Positions 8,262-17,872 of a stretch of 64,000 bases of DNA are shown here, piece after piece. The first letter of the stretch is position 1; each line of letters begins with the position of its first letter. A program made the translations under genes and the position numbers. The stretch covers positions 3,100,001 to 3,164,000 of the forward strand of contig OW818698.1 of assembly GCA_942493375.1 (NCBI GenBank), read 5' to 3'. Below the pieces are notes generated by a model, which saw nothing but the letters and a program-made list of their open reading frames with translations, did not search any database and was not told where the DNA came from. This DNA comes from G942493375 sp942493375. GTDB lineage: Bacteria > Armatimonadota > UBA5829.

Positions 8262-10532
8262 TTACCTTGCTTCCTGCAACTTGATGACACTTGGAGAATA
8301 AGCAGGAACTGTAACTTTCAGTGTCCTGGACAATTTAGTTTTTTCAATCGCTGACCAGGCACCATTTTGCCATGTAGACATATCATACTCCACTCCAGGC
8401 TTGAGTGACCAATCTTTGGCATTTATAGGAATCTCAACCACCTGCGGATCAGCTGTAATATTTACGAGCACTAACCCAATAGAACCATCAACTGCTTTAT
8501 AAGCATCTGCCAATACATTGGGGAGCTTTATAGGTTTGGGATGAGTAGGCCAGACCTGTGACCACCCTACTTCGTGCACTGGATTTGCAGACATATCAGG
8601 CTCTCGGAGGAAATCACCGAATATGACAAACTCCTTACATGCCCGGCGACAATCACCCAGTGCATGGAGGTATTTCATCTGTGGCGCCAGTTCCGGAGTC
8701 CACGGGCTGAAAATATCCCCGGCTACCAACCATCCAAATTGTTTACCTCTGAGAAAACATAAGCCCTGTTTAGCTGCCCACATGTCCATCGACTCAGCTT
8801 CCGGACGCAGGACTCCCATTCCGACTTCAATCATACTGTCGTGCATAACTGCCTGAAGCATTGGAGCTGAAAAAGGATCAAAGTCGTAGTGACCGACAAG
8901 ACTGCTGCTGATTTTATCCGCATACGCCTCAGTCTCACATTCGCCCATCAACACCAGATCAGGTTTTCCGGTCTCGACTCTCATACGGTCTATGATGTTT
9001 CTATAACTGGTTGTCAGGTAGTTACCGCCAGGTGCCTTGTGCTTGTGGTTTGTCGCATAACATAGCCATGGATGGACATGGACTTCATCCAGGTAAAGAC
9101 TGTCAGCTCCAACATCGTTAATAATATATTTAGCCAGATCCACCATCGTATTCTGCCAGTAGTCAGTCGTAGAACACATATGGACATCATGAAAATAAGG
9201 TTCGGTACCACCTCTGTCGGTCATTGTCCCGTCCTCATTACGGTTTACCCACTGTTCCGGCTTATCATTCTTCCATTTCTCAGTCTTCATATCAAAGAGT
9301 GAAAGATTCATATAAGGCATAACATGAACTCCACCTGCCTTGAGTCTGGCTACAGCTTCTTTGAAACCATCCTTGGCATGGTAATCCGGTGGACACCTAT
9401 CGTCTTCGTCTGCATTTTTGTACCATTTATATGCATGCACTATATAATCTTCACCAAGTGCCTGACGGGTCTTGAGCATATTGTCAGCAACTGTATCCAT
9501 ATTCTCAGGCTTTTCCCCGCGGAAGACAGCTTCCAGAACAGTCGATGTATCGTAGAACCAAGCTGGAATATCTGTCCGCTCTCGCAAGGGAGTGATGATT
9601 TTAGATGCCAACGCCCACTTACGATATATCTTTGCAGCGTCATACCAGTCACCCTGGATCGGCCCAACAGCCACATTGAATGGAAGCTTCCAATTGCCTG
9701 ACTTGTCGGTCTCTCCATCGTGGTAGTACATAATATTCCAGCCAAAAGCCTTTTTAGACTTCATTGGCTCAGCAGAAAATGCTTTACGGCTGCGGGTTAT
9801 ATCTTCAACAGCCAGGTATAGACTGCCTTTGTTCATCCCATCGCTGTAGCAATGCAATTGGACCGTGATACCATTCCCAGGATAATTCCCGAATCCCTCT
9901 CCAAATCCCAGCGATTCTCTGGGCTTCATGATCTTGTAACTAGAACAATAAGATCCAAGGTAGTAATCTGTATTTTCGCTCCCTTTGAGACTGCTTCCCA
10001 ATCCCTGGAGTGTCGGAAATCGAACTGAGAACAGAGGTACACCAGATGTGTTATTGACTTGAAGACCAAAATGCAGAATCGGGTCATCGTTGCCAAGTGT
10101 GATAGAAACCGTCACATCAGCTCCCTGCCCAAACTCTCCTATCCGGCAGCTGAGGAAATGCAAAACAAGCACACCACCCGAATCCCGATTTATAAACTCA
10201 TAAGTACATTTCTCAGCAGAGCTTCCATCAATAGAATATGTTTTGCGGCTCTGCCAACTTTCATACGGAGGTTGATTTAAGAGGATATTGAACAGACTTC
10301 CTCCCGGCTCCAGGACATAGTTGATTCTCTGTTTCACATCTCTAATACCAGTAAGCATAAAGCGCTGTGCGTCTACCGAAAACTCAGTCTGTCCGTTTGA
10401 CATCACCAGACATTGTCTCCCGGCTATCCTTGCTTTATTAAGCCTGGTATTACCGGCATTTACCGCACACGTCAACAGTCCGAAACAAACAACTATAACC
10501 ACGAAACAATAATGCTTATAAAACTTGATCAA
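8262..10532 (-). CDS. Large secreted glycosidase-like protein (DUF6259-like)
   Basis: About 756 residues. The frame is open from 10562, but a TTG at 10532 follows GGGAGG and starts just before a signal peptide ending near A-V-N-A-G. The first 300 residues look like a galactose-mutarotase-like beta-sandwich. The central part is a TIM barrel of the GH36/GH101-like type, with P-A-W-F-Y-D-T-S, H-V-M-P-Y-M-N, and the acid-bearing strand A-D-S-L-Y-L-D-E-V-H followed by L-V-L-M-G-E-C-E. A small C-terminal beta domain follows. The layout resembles DUF6259 proteins of polysaccharide degraders. Asp and Glu in those two strands are the likely catalytic residues (inference). Substrate unknown. Confidence 0.75.
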   Translation of the reverse strand: MIKFYKHYCFVVIVVCFGLLTCAVNAGNTRLNKARIAGRQCLVMSNGQTEFSVDAQRFMLTGIRDVKQRINYVLEPGGSLFNILLNQPPYESWQSRKTYSIDGSSAEKCTYEFINRDSGGVLVLHFLSCRIGEFGQGADVTVSITLGNDDPILHFGLQVNNTSGVPLFSVRFPTLQGLGSSLKGSENTDYYLGSYCSSYKIMKPRESLGFGEGFGNYPGNGITVQLHCYSDGMNKGSLYLAVEDITRSRKAFSAEPMKSKKAFGWNIMYYHDGETDKSGNWKLPFNVAVGPIQGDWYDAAKIYRKWALASKIITPLRERTDIPAWFYDTSTVLEAVFRGEKPENMDTVADNMLKTRQALGEDYIVHAYKWYKNADEDDRCPPDYHAKDGFKEAVARLKAGGVHVMPYMNLSLFDMKTEKWKNDKPEQWVNRNEDGTMTDRGGTEPYFHDVHMCSTTDYWQNTMVDLAKYIINDVGADSLYLDEVHVHPWLCYATNHKHKAPGGNYLTTSYRNIIDRMRVETGKPDLVLMGECETEAYADKISSSLVGHYDFDPFSAPMLQAVMHDSMIEVGMGVLRPEAESMDMWAAKQGLCFLRGKQFGWLVAGDIFSPWTPELAPQMKYLHALGDCRRACKEFVIFGDFLREPDMSANPVHEVGWSQVWPTHPKPIKLPNVLADAYKAVDGSIGLVLVNITADPQVVEIPINAKDWSLKPGVEYDMSTWQNGAWSAIEKTKLSRTLKVTVPAYSPSVIKLQEAR

Positions 10533-10735
10533 TAAACGATCCTCCCAAACCAATAGATACAAGTGTCCTTAATTGCCAATACGACATCCATTTGCCAATT
10601 CCTTCCAATAGACTCCCCCCAAATGTGCTTGAACTTATACCTGTTAACCCGGAAGCAGTATAATATAGACTTGGAATGCAATAAATAACTAGTTAGTATT
10701 ACATACAAGATTATATCGGCTAGCCGGAGGAATTG

Positions 10736-12379
10736 ATGTTTGACAATAAGATAATGGGAAACAGAATGGAAAGGGACCAGCGAGTGCGGACTTTCATTAG
10801 CCCAACTCGTATAGTTTGGAAATCTACAACCGGTATCAATGGAGAAGATGGACTGGTTTCACAGAAAATAGCAGAGTGTAAAATGTTACGCAATCCTGGT
10901 GCGGAAGCTCCAGGGATCCTACTCGACTTCGGATGTGAATTACACGGTGGATTGCGTATTGAATGCCCAAACAACAGCGAGTTCAGACCAGCTAAATTCA
11001 GAGTAAGGTTTGGCGAATCAGTATCAGAGGCCATGGGTGAACCGAATAACGACCACGCCGTCCACGACTTTGAAGCCCAGGTTCCTGCGATGGGATACAC
11101 TGAACTTGGATGTACTGGTTTCAGATTCGTCCGCCTGGACTTGCTGGAAGAAGGCATCGATGTCGAATTAAATGCGATTAAAGCTGTGGCAATCTACCAC
11201 GATGTTCCATACCTTGGTTCATTTGAATGCAACGACGAACGTCTCAACGAAATTTGGAAAGTCGGTGCACGAACAGTCCATCTTTGTTTGCAGGATCACC
11301 TTTGGGACGGAATAAAACGAGACAGACTGGTGTGGATTGGTGACATACACCCGGAGACACGTGTCGTATCTGCCGTCTTTGGGAAGTTGGATGTTGTAGA
11401 GAAAAGCCTCGATTATGCAAGAGATAAATATGCTCTGCCGACATGGATGAATGGTATTTCCTCATACTCCCTTTGGTGGGTGATAACTCATGCAGACTGG
11501 TATCGTTATCATGGGGACATGGCTTATCTGACTCAGCAAAAGGAATACCTGCTGGGACTACTGGAAGTATTGATGCAGAATGTCGATAGCGACGGACAAG
11601 AGACGCTTGGAGAAGTCCGATTCCTCGACTGGCCTGCATCGGAAGACAAAGATGCTGTATCTGCTGGCTTGCAGGCGCTACTTATTCTTGCTTTAAAAGC
11701 AGGATCGGAACTATGCACTGCACTTGGTGAGGATTCCATCGCAAAGAAGGTATCCGATTGTGCAAAACTCGCAGCTTCATACAAGAAACCTGCCAGCACT
11801 CGTAAATCTCCAAATGCCTTAATGGTGCTGGCAGAGACTGTAAGTGCAAAAGAGACCAATAAGGCTCTGCTGTCCGTTGACCAACTCAGAGATGTATCGG
11901 TATTCTATGGTTACTATGTGCTGCAGGCAAGAGCCAAAGCCGGGGACTACCTGGGCTGCCTGGAAGTCATTCGTAATTGCTGGGGTGGTATGCTCGATCT
12001 TGGTGCAACATCATTCTGGGAGAGCTTCGACCTTGACTGGAAAGAAGGGGCTGCTGGAATAACCGAATTAGTGCCAGAAGGGATGAAAGACATCCACGCT
12101 GACTTCGGAGAATACTGCTATAAGGGCCTTCGCCACAGCCTCTGCCACGGCTGGTCGGCTGGCCCTACAGCCTGGTTGACTGAACACGTGTTGGGTCTTT
12201 CACCTCTGGAACCTGGTTTCAAGGTAGTAAAAGTTGCACCAAATCTGGTTGACTTAAGATGGGCACGAGGCACTATACCCACACCAAGCGGAGTCATAGA
12301 AGTAGTTCACGAAGCTCAGAGTAATGGTGAGGTCAAAACAAACATCTCTGCTCCCGATGGAATCAAAATAATAATGTAA
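10736..12379 (+). CDS. Alpha-L-rhamnosidase-like protein (GH78-type six-hairpin barrel)
   Basis: A 547-residue protein without a signal peptide, started at ATG 10736 directly behind GGAGG. It has an N-terminal beta domain and an (alpha/alpha)6 barrel with the GH78 hallmark D-G-I-K-R-D-R-L-V-W-I-G-D near residue 195, carrying the general-acid region. A later T-S-F-W-E-S supplies the second acidic residue, and a C-terminal segment P-L-E-P-G-F-K-V-V-K-V-A-P is typical of the family's last beta domain. It is shorter than most GH78 enzymes (about 900 residues), lacking the extra N-terminal modules. Likely an intracellular exo-enzyme removing terminal rhamnose from oligosaccharides. It diverges from the 8262 gene across a 200-base promoter region. 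Confidence 0.85.
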   Translation: MFDNKIMGNRMERDQRVRTFISPTRIVWKSTTGINGEDGLVSQKIAECKMLRNPGAEAPGILLDFGCELHGGLRIECPNNSEFRPAKFRVRFGESVSEAMGEPNNDHAVHDFEAQVPAMGYTELGCTGFRFVRLDLLEEGIDVELNAIKAVAIYHDVPYLGSFECNDERLNEIWKVGARTVHLCLQDHLWDGIKRDRLVWIGDIHPETRVVSAVFGKLDVVEKSLDYARDKYALPTWMNGISSYSLWWVITHADWYRYHGDMAYLTQQKEYLLGLLEVLMQNVDSDGQETLGEVRFLDWPASEDKDAVSAGLQALLILALKAGSELCTALGEDSIAKKVSDCAKLAASYKKPASTRKSPNALMVLAETVSAKETNKALLSVDQLRDVSVFYGYYVLQARAKAGDYLGCLEVIRNCWGGMLDLGATSFWESFDLDWKEGAAGITELVPEGMKDIHADFGEYCYKGLRHSLCHGWSAGPTAWLTEHVLGLSPLEPGFKVVKVAPNLVDLRWARGTIPTPSGVIEVVHEAQSNGEVKTNISAPDGIKIIM

Positions 12380-12389
12380 CCAACTAATG

Positions 12390-12425
12390 GTAGGGGAGCA
12401 CTTCAATATTGAAGCTCTCCCCTAC
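12390..12425. terminator. Bidirectional terminator between convergent genes
   Basis: Nested inverted repeat: outer GTAGGGGAG / CTCCCCTAC and inner CTTCAA / TTGAAG, placed between the GH78 gene (plus) and the esterase gene (minus). Confidence 0.75.
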
Positions 12426-12434
12426 TGTTGGATT

Positions 12435-13187
12435 TTACTCAATCGCCAATGTCTTCTTAATAAACGGCAATGCGTCTACAATTCCCCTGTCCCAATAAGA
12501 CCAATTGTGCTCACCTGGAAACTCTACATATTCATGCGCAATCTGCAGAGATTCAAGCAGCTGATGCAGCTGACGGTTGTGGTCGATTAGAAAGTCCTCT
12601 GTTCCGCAGTCCAGTCTCAATGCAGGAATAGTGCTATGATCGGCATTTTTTAGCAGAGCAGATACATCATTATCACTACCTGAAAAATTATCGCCGAATA
12701 TCAGACGGTTCTCAGCGACCCAATCTGCGCTGGAATCAATGTCGTTAGCATCTCTGTAAGCGCCCGAAAACCCCACAGCTCCACAAAATAGATCCGGATG
12801 CTTCACAGCTAATTTGACCGCACCATAACCACCCATTGAAAGCCCGGCAGTCATCCTGCCTTCACGTGACGCTATTGTCGGAAAGGTATTGTCAACAAAC
12901 TCAATCAAGTCCGAAGTAATCACGCTTTCGAACTTCGAATGTGGAATGCTCTCAGCATCGGTATACCAACCCCGCTCACCATCAGGCATGATAACAATTA
13001 ACGGCAATCCATCCAGATATCTCTCCAGACTCGTTCGACGAGTCCAGGCCGTATGGTCGTCCGACAATCCGTGAAGCAAATATAAGACCGGAAACGGGCC
13101 TTTCATTTTCTCAGGTACAATCGCCATAAACGAAGTCATTTTCTGTAACGTATTATTCGATGAAAGATGAATCTCACACAAAGCCAT
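12435..13187 (-). CDS. Alpha/beta-hydrolase esterase (esterase D / acetyl-xylan-esterase-like)
   Basis: A 250-residue cytoplasmic serine esterase. It shows the oxyanion region Y-L-L-H-G-L-S-D-D, the nucleophile elbow G-L-S-M-G-G-Y-G-A near residue 116, the acid in D-C-G-T-E-D near residue 204, and the catalytic His in P-G-E-H-N-W near residue 230. These place it in the putative-esterase (esterase D/FrmB-like) family, whose members remove acetyl or feruloyl groups from sugars or hydrolyse S-formylglutathione. Last gene of a four-gene minus-strand unit (38 nt after the GNAT gene), which suggests deacylation of the sugars handled by its neighbours. Confidence 0.88.
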   Translation of the reverse strand: MALCEIHLSSNNTLQKMTSFMAIVPEKMKGPFPVLYLLHGLSDDHTAWTRRTSLERYLDGLPLIVIMPDGERGWYTDAESIPHSKFESVITSDLIEFVDNTFPTIASREGRMTAGLSMGGYGAVKLAVKHPDLFCGAVGFSGAYRDANDIDSSADWVAENRLIFGDNFSGSDNDVSALLKNADHSTIPALRLDCGTEDFLIDHNRQLHQLLESLQIAHEYVEFPGEHNWSYWDRGIVDALPFIKKTLAIE

Positions 13188-13225
13188 TTTTATATCTCCT
13201 TAAATACTACCAATACTGTCTGCGG

Positions 13226-14191
13226 TTATATGGAAAACCAGTCAGGAGTCTCTGTCCTTATCTCCATATCTGCCAGACATTCGATGTTTGATAGTAATCT
13301 CTTTTTATATACATCAGACTTGGGGCATACTGCATATATTGAGGATGCCCCACTTCTCTTGACCCAATCAATGCTGGTCCTGTAAAGATCATTCAAGCAC
13401 GAGTCATAACGTGAATGGGTGAATGCATCTATACACCCTTCACCGTCAATGATACTCGCACTGGAAAGTCCGACAGCAACTCCATCAGCTCTCTCCACAG
13501 CAAACCATGCACCATCAACACCCGCATATCGTCCGTAAAGCCCTTCACAAGACAGCTGCTTTGCATACCTAACTGACCGCATATTAGCATTTATGTCTAA
13601 AAGATCCGAATCATGCGGTGTTATAAGCAAAGGCACCATAGTCACGCACTGCCTCAGATTACCTTGAAGTATCCGGACAGGCAGGTCACAACCTGATTTA
13701 AAGTAATCCACCAGATATTCCTCGCAGATAGCGCCACGAACCGGGTTCATCATCACATTACTGCCTGCCAGCTTATGCCATCCTAGACTGGAATATAGAT
13801 ACTCAGCAGATGGATTACTCGTTGCAAGAAACAATGCATCTCCACCATTCTCTTCAAACTCACGCACCGCCCTGCTGCATATGTCCCGTGCAATTCCCAT
13901 TCCTCTGAAATCCGGATCCGTAGCTACATCTCCAACAAGCCCAAGTCTTGGATCAGCCTTGCTGATGGTCAACCGGCAAGTTCCTGCTATTCCCTCACCA
14001 GCAAAAGCAACAAACAATATATCGCGATTATTCTCGGCTTCTTCCCCCGCCAAAACTCCCCGAAGCGATGAAAATGAGCACTCAAAAGTAGTCTCCCAGA
14101 AACCAAGCAGTTCATCAATCAACCTGCCTTCAATTGGAGTTCCACAGCGTATTATTTGTATGTCATCTTGTTTGGTCACTTCCAGCTCCAC
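13226..14191 (-). CDS. GNAT-family N-acetyltransferase, probably two-domain
   Basis: A 321-residue protein with a clear GNAT acetyl-CoA-binding segment: V-A-T-D-P-D-F-R-G-M-G-I-A-R-D-I-C near residue 92, followed by L-F-L-A-T-S-N-P and an L-Y-x-x-L-G-W-H-K helix. The C-terminal half (W-F-A-V-E-R-A-D-G-V-A-V-G ... D-L-Y-R-T-S) looks like a second, degenerate GNAT half. It lies 10 nt downstream of the UroD-like gene in the same operon. The acceptor substrate is not predictable. A similar two-half GNAT lies at 33591-34538. Confidence 0.85.
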   Translation of the reverse strand: MELEVTKQDDIQIIRCGTPIEGRLIDELLGFWETTFECSFSSLRGVLAGEEAENNRDILFVAFAGEGIAGTCRLTISKADPRLGLVGDVATDPDFRGMGIARDICSRAVREFEENGGDALFLATSNPSAEYLYSSLGWHKLAGSNVMMNPVRGAICEEYLVDYFKSGCDLPVRILQGNLRQCVTMVPLLITPHDSDLLDINANMRSVRYAKQLSCEGLYGRYAGVDGAWFAVERADGVAVGLSSASIIDGEGCIDAFTHSRYDSCLNDLYRTSIDWVKRSGASSIYAVCPKSDVYKKRLLSNIECLADMEIRTETPDWFSI

Positions 14192-14201
14192 CTATTTATA
14201 A

Positions 14202-15323
14202 TCAATCCATGCGCAGCATCTTCTGCTTCGTTTCAAGATAGTAGAGCCAGTTGTCATAGGATATATCTGGATCAATTGCATGATCTACGTGCGGTATATA
14301 TCCTCCGCAATCCCGCAGAGGAAGTATTTTCTTGGCCAGCTCATCATCTATATGCTTACGGCTCTTTGCCAGCTCACGCTTATCCAGACCGCCGCAAAAC
14401 CTGAGATCCTTGCCATACTGTTTGTGCAGAACAACCGGATCCATATCCGAAGCTGCCTCTAGCGGCCACAATACGTCCACCCCGCATTCGATCAACAACG
14501 GAATCAGAGCCCGCATATCTCCATCACTGTCCATCCAGACATACTCAACTCCATTGCCTTTTAGAAACTCAATAATCCGCTTATACCTGGGCATCAAATA
14601 TTTCCTGAAAAGCTGAGGTGAAATCAATGGACCACCCTTGCCCGCCATATCTTCAAAGAAGTTAAAATAGTCGAACTGCACATCCTTTACAGCTGGAGTT
14701 ACAAGCTTTATCAGGAAATCCGTATAGTAGTCTAATATCTCTTCCACGAGTTCCGGCTGATCGTAAAACATATATGAAAGCCCTTCTGTGCCAATCCAGG
14801 CTCTCAACCGACCATACAGTCCAAATGTTCCGTTTTGCAAAAGACATGCCGGATACTCGCGGTCCTTCCACAAACGGGCAAGTTCATCCCACCAGAATGG
14901 ATATCTGCTGGGTGAATCCGGATTCAAACGCCACTTGAAATCATCCCAACTTGCTTTGTCCTTTATAGCGAAATCTATGTATTGATCCATAGTCATCCGA
15001 GTTCCCAGAACCGTGCCTTCTTTCAGTGCACGTGTGGTAATGCCTTCCCCACCTCGAGAGACTATGTACCTTTCATCTTCTTCGATCACTTCATAATCAA
15101 ATGGAGGACACACCCCTGCATCAATCGCTGCAAAAGCACGCCTGTCCAGATTCCAAGCCGGTTCACCTTCAAACCAGTTAAATGGATTCTTAAGAGCGTC
15201 TTTCTTAAGACCTTCTCTGAGCCATCTTTCATAGGTCTGTCCCCATGGACACAGCTCCCAGTGTGGAAGCCTGTCAACACTCTCGAAGCGCATTATTCTT
15301 CTGAGTCTTTCCCTACCATTCAT
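14202..15323 (-). CDS. Uroporphyrinogen-decarboxylase-like protein (UroD/MtaA superfamily)
   Basis: A 373-residue soluble TIM-barrel protein of the UroD superfamily, opening with the typical M-N-G-R-E-R-L-R-R-I-M-R-F-E-S-V-D-R-L-P. It also shows E-D-M-A-G-K-G-G-P-L-I-S-P-Q-L-F-R near residue 225 and W-M-D-S-D-G-D. Genome-encoded relatives outside haem synthesis often act as corrinoid methyltransferases or demethylases (MtaA-like) and are abundant in anaerobic sugar degraders. The lack of other haem genes argues against a HemE role. It is 15 nt after the ADP-ribosylglycohydrolase gene. The reaction is unknown; demethylation of a methoxylated substrate is a guess. Confidence 0.85.
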   Translation of the reverse strand: MNGRERLRRIMRFESVDRLPHWELCPWGQTYERWLREGLKKDALKNPFNWFEGEPAWNLDRRAFAAIDAGVCPPFDYEVIEEDERYIVSRGGEGITTRALKEGTVLGTRMTMDQYIDFAIKDKASWDDFKWRLNPDSPSRYPFWWDELARLWKDREYPACLLQNGTFGLYGRLRAWIGTEGLSYMFYDQPELVEEILDYYTDFLIKLVTPAVKDVQFDYFNFFEDMAGKGGPLISPQLFRKYLMPRYKRIIEFLKGNGVEYVWMDSDGDMRALIPLLIECGVDVLWPLEAASDMDPVVLHKQYGKDLRFCGGLDKRELAKSRKHIDDELAKKILPLRDCGGYIPHVDHAIDPDISYDNWLYYLETKQKMLRMD

Positions 15324-15338
15324 AATAGTGACTCCTGT

Positions 15339-17396
15339 CTATAAACCCAGTCCGGTCTGCCTGCGTTTCATCTGTGCAAGTTTGGGACCGGAGATAAAAT
15401 CGGCAAAACGTCGAGAATTGGCTTGTATTTTGGCAAGTATCTCCGGTTTAAACATATCTATCCAGTCCTGAGGTACTCCACCACCGCCATTCAGCGCACC
15501 AGCGAGCATCGCTGCTCTACCGGCAATAGTATCTGCATCACGGCCAATATTCGTCCCCCCGATAGCTGACAACCTTACATCGCCCTTTGCAACCTTGAAC
15601 ATCGCCAGTGCAAACCCAAACAGCTCCATAGGATCGATGCAATGGTACTGCAGGCACTTTTCATAGAGTTCAGCCCGAACAGCAAAGACATCATCATATT
15701 TGTCTGCAATATCAAGACAGGTGCTAAAATATTCATAGCAATTGTCGAACTTGCGCTTATCAAAAACTGCCAGTTTTGTTCTGGGAGCAGCATTCAGAGC
15801 AGCCTGCAATATGCTGTCCACTGTCGCTTCCGGTCTGAAAGCATCGGCAACACAAGCTGCGAGAACACACGCCATAACATTATCCAGCCCACGTTGATAC
15901 ATATACGATATATTACGGGCATCAATTGCTGCATACTCAGGGTCTGCAGTATAGAACATCCCGACTGGTTCCATACACATAACAGTGGAACCAGTAACCT
16001 GAGTCCAGTGACCAGTTATTCGTGCATCCCATCCTGTTTTGATCAGGTCATAGACATGCCCCATACAGTTGATAAAGAACATGTCCCGGTTCATCCGTTC
16101 CATCCAGGTCTTGCCAAAGTGTCTGGCCGCAATAGGCTTACCCTCACGTGCGATATAAGTCTCGACCATCATCATGGCCATCTGATTGTCGTCTTCACTC
16201 TCAAGCCGCCTGGGATCCAATACAGTCAGTACACCATTTGGATACTCCGCATCCACCTGCTGCCACATCCGGCCCTCCATCGGAGAACCCATAGCGTTAC
16301 CTATAGCTCCTGCTAGTATACAGCCATATACTTTATCTCTCAGTAAAGAATCACCATTGCGCTGCTTCTCACACAGATCCTCTACAACTTCAATAATCTC
16401 GGTTTCACGAGCCAGGCGTTTACGGGTAACATCAGCAATCGGCAGCCATGGATCAGCAACTGGTTTAGCTATATTCACCCAATCGACAGGTAGAGCTTCC
16501 GCCCCATGCATAGTTCCAAGGATAGCGCCAGCAATCGTACAACTCAATACGGGATCGTGATGTGGCGTAGCAGCAAGAAGTTTCATTATCTTGACAGGAT
16601 CATCTGCGTATCGATTCAATAGAGGCAGGATGCAATAGAGCGGATTAAATCCCCAATATGTAGCTCCCTGTGGAGGATCCAGCTTAAATCCACCATAGAA
16701 CCACCAGTCCAGAAAAGCAGTTTCATCCACATTGGATGCTCCCCACCACTTGAACTGTGCATTCAATTGATAAAACAGCTCCCTGTTATGCTCAAAAGCA
16801 ATGCCCAATACCATCTTGGTAATGTCCGCACCAGATGCCGAACCATCAAATGCCTTTGCTACAGCAGCAGCACACAGACCTGCCCAGTCCGCACCTGTTC
16901 TGGGTTGGGTTACAGAAGCTAGCTCAACTCCGTCCAGATACGCATAGTCAGGTGAAGCCGCATGGAATATTCCAACTGCCGGCATGCTTGCACAAATAAA
17001 CCCGCAAGGCACATTTCCCATACCGGAGATCCTGGGGTGCATTCCCTCTCTGAGGACTTCCTGTGTAGTATGCACAGGATCCCACTGAAATGCTGGAGTA
17101 GCAACACCCTCATCCTCCATCAGTAATGGAGCAAAATCCTCCGGCGTCACACGACCACCTTTGTCTATATAAGCATTGAATCCCAGATTAAGGAAAGGTG
17201 TGACTTTCGCTACATTTAGGTTACCAATGTTTTTGTCGGCATCATCGTATTTATGTAGCTCAATATTAAACATATCAGAAGGAGTAGAAGGGACGAATCG
17301 ATCAGGTTTAGAAACTGCAGCGTATGCAAATTCTGCACCCGCAGCTGCACCGTAAATACAACCCTTAACCCTATCATTAAATGAAAGATTGGACAT
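15339..17396 (-). CDS. Double-domain ADP-ribosylglycohydrolase family protein
   Basis: About 685 residues. The frame is open from 17444, but ATG 17396 has GAGGT eight bases upstream and starts at the conserved S-F-N-D-R-V-K-G-C-I-Y-G. Two tandem ADP-ribosylglycohydrolase (DraG/ARH) folds are visible. The C-terminal half is canonical: G-C-I-L-A-G-A-I-G-N-A-M-G-S near residue 360, S-E-D-D-N-Q-M-A, and G-R-D-A-D-T-I-A-G-R-A-A-M-L-A-G-A near residue 630 for the two-metal site. In the N-terminal half the metal motifs are degenerate (Y-D-D-A-D-K-N; H-H-D-P-V-L-S-C-T-I-A-G-A), so it may be structural or bind another ligand. Family members hydrolyse ADP-ribose or related N-glycosidic bonds. Probably first gene of the four-gene operon. 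Confidence 0.85.
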   Translation of the reverse strand: MSNLSFNDRVKGCIYGAAAGAEFAYAAVSKPDRFVPSTPSDMFNIELHKYDDADKNIGNLNVAKVTPFLNLGFNAYIDKGGRVTPEDFAPLLMEDEGVATPAFQWDPVHTTQEVLREGMHPRISGMGNVPCGFICASMPAVGIFHAASPDYAYLDGVELASVTQPRTGADWAGLCAAAVAKAFDGSASGADITKMVLGIAFEHNRELFYQLNAQFKWWGASNVDETAFLDWWFYGGFKLDPPQGATYWGFNPLYCILPLLNRYADDPVKIMKLLAATPHHDPVLSCTIAGAILGTMHGAEALPVDWVNIAKPVADPWLPIADVTRKRLARETEIIEVVEDLCEKQRNGDSLLRDKVYGCILAGAIGNAMGSPMEGRMWQQVDAEYPNGVLTVLDPRRLESEDDNQMAMMMVETYIAREGKPIAARHFGKTWMERMNRDMFFINCMGHVYDLIKTGWDARITGHWTQVTGSTVMCMEPVGMFYTADPEYAAIDARNISYMYQRGLDNVMACVLAACVADAFRPEATVDSILQAALNAAPRTKLAVFDKRKFDNCYEYFSTCLDIADKYDDVFAVRAELYEKCLQYHCIDPMELFGFALAMFKVAKGDVRLSAIGGTNIGRDADTIAGRAAMLAGALNGGGGVPQDWIDMFKPEILAKIQANSRRFADFISGPKLAQMKRRQTGLGL

Positions 17397-17510
17397 TTCT
17401 GAATACCTCACAAAAAAAACATATTGCAACGAGAAGCTTTGCACCTATACAAACTATCCCAGCACTGGTTCCACAACCATAGTCTCAAATCCTTTATAAT
17501 CACCCAGTTA

Positions 17511-17545
17511 AAACAAAAGAGCCTCCCTTTTGAGGGGGAGACTCT
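17511..17545 (-). terminator. Rho-independent terminator of the rRNA operon
   Basis: Read on the minus strand, a 10-bp stem (AGAGTCTCCC / GGGAGGCTCT, one mismatch) with loop CCTCAAAA is followed by TTTTGTTTT, about 10 bases after the 5S 3' end. Confidence 0.85.
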
Positions 17546-17556
17546 TATTATATAAT

Positions 17557-17672
17557 CCTGGCGGCGACCTATTTTCCCGGGGCCTAACGCCCAAGTATCG
17601 TCGGCCCTGGCAGGCTTAACTACCGTGTTCGGGATGGGAACGGGTGTACCCCCGCCGGCAATACCACCAGGA
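17557..17672 (-). rRNA. rrf: 5S ribosomal RNA
   Basis: About 116 nt. The 5' end TCCTGGTGG pairs with the 3' end GGCGCCAGGA-like terminus. The conserved interior of bacterial 5S is present (on the plus strand as written: ccgtgttcgggatgggaacg). It lies downstream of 23S in the usual order and is followed by the operon terminator. Confidence 0.95.
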
Positions 17673-17678
17673 AACCTA

Positions 17679-17836
17679 ATTCATTACGCTAGTAATGAAT
17701 CTATATTCAATTGTCATTCTCACAATACGTTAGTATTGTGTACTATATTCAATTGTCAGTTCCATTACCATACTAATGGAGTGTTTGGTAAGTTCATTTC
17801 TTTGAAATGAACGCATTCATAACTTGTTATATGAAT
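17679..17836 (-). repeat. Train of five short hairpins in the 23S-5S spacer
   Basis: Five consecutive perfect or near-perfect inverted repeats: 17679-17700 (ATTCATTAC/GTAATGAAT), 17721-17740 (CACAATAC/GTATTGTG), 17761-17780 (TCCATTA/TAATGGA), 17792-17812 (GTTCATTTC/GAAATGAAC) and 17815-17836 (ATTCAT/ATGAAT). A direct repeat, CTATATTCAATTGTCA, sits after the first hairpin (17701) and after the second (17743). A relative of the first hairpin recurs in the 16S-23S spacer at 21045-21063. No tRNA gene is present in either spacer. Confidence 0.8.
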
Positions 17837-17872
17837 TAGGTGCAAAGCTTTGCATTGCACTAATTAACAACT

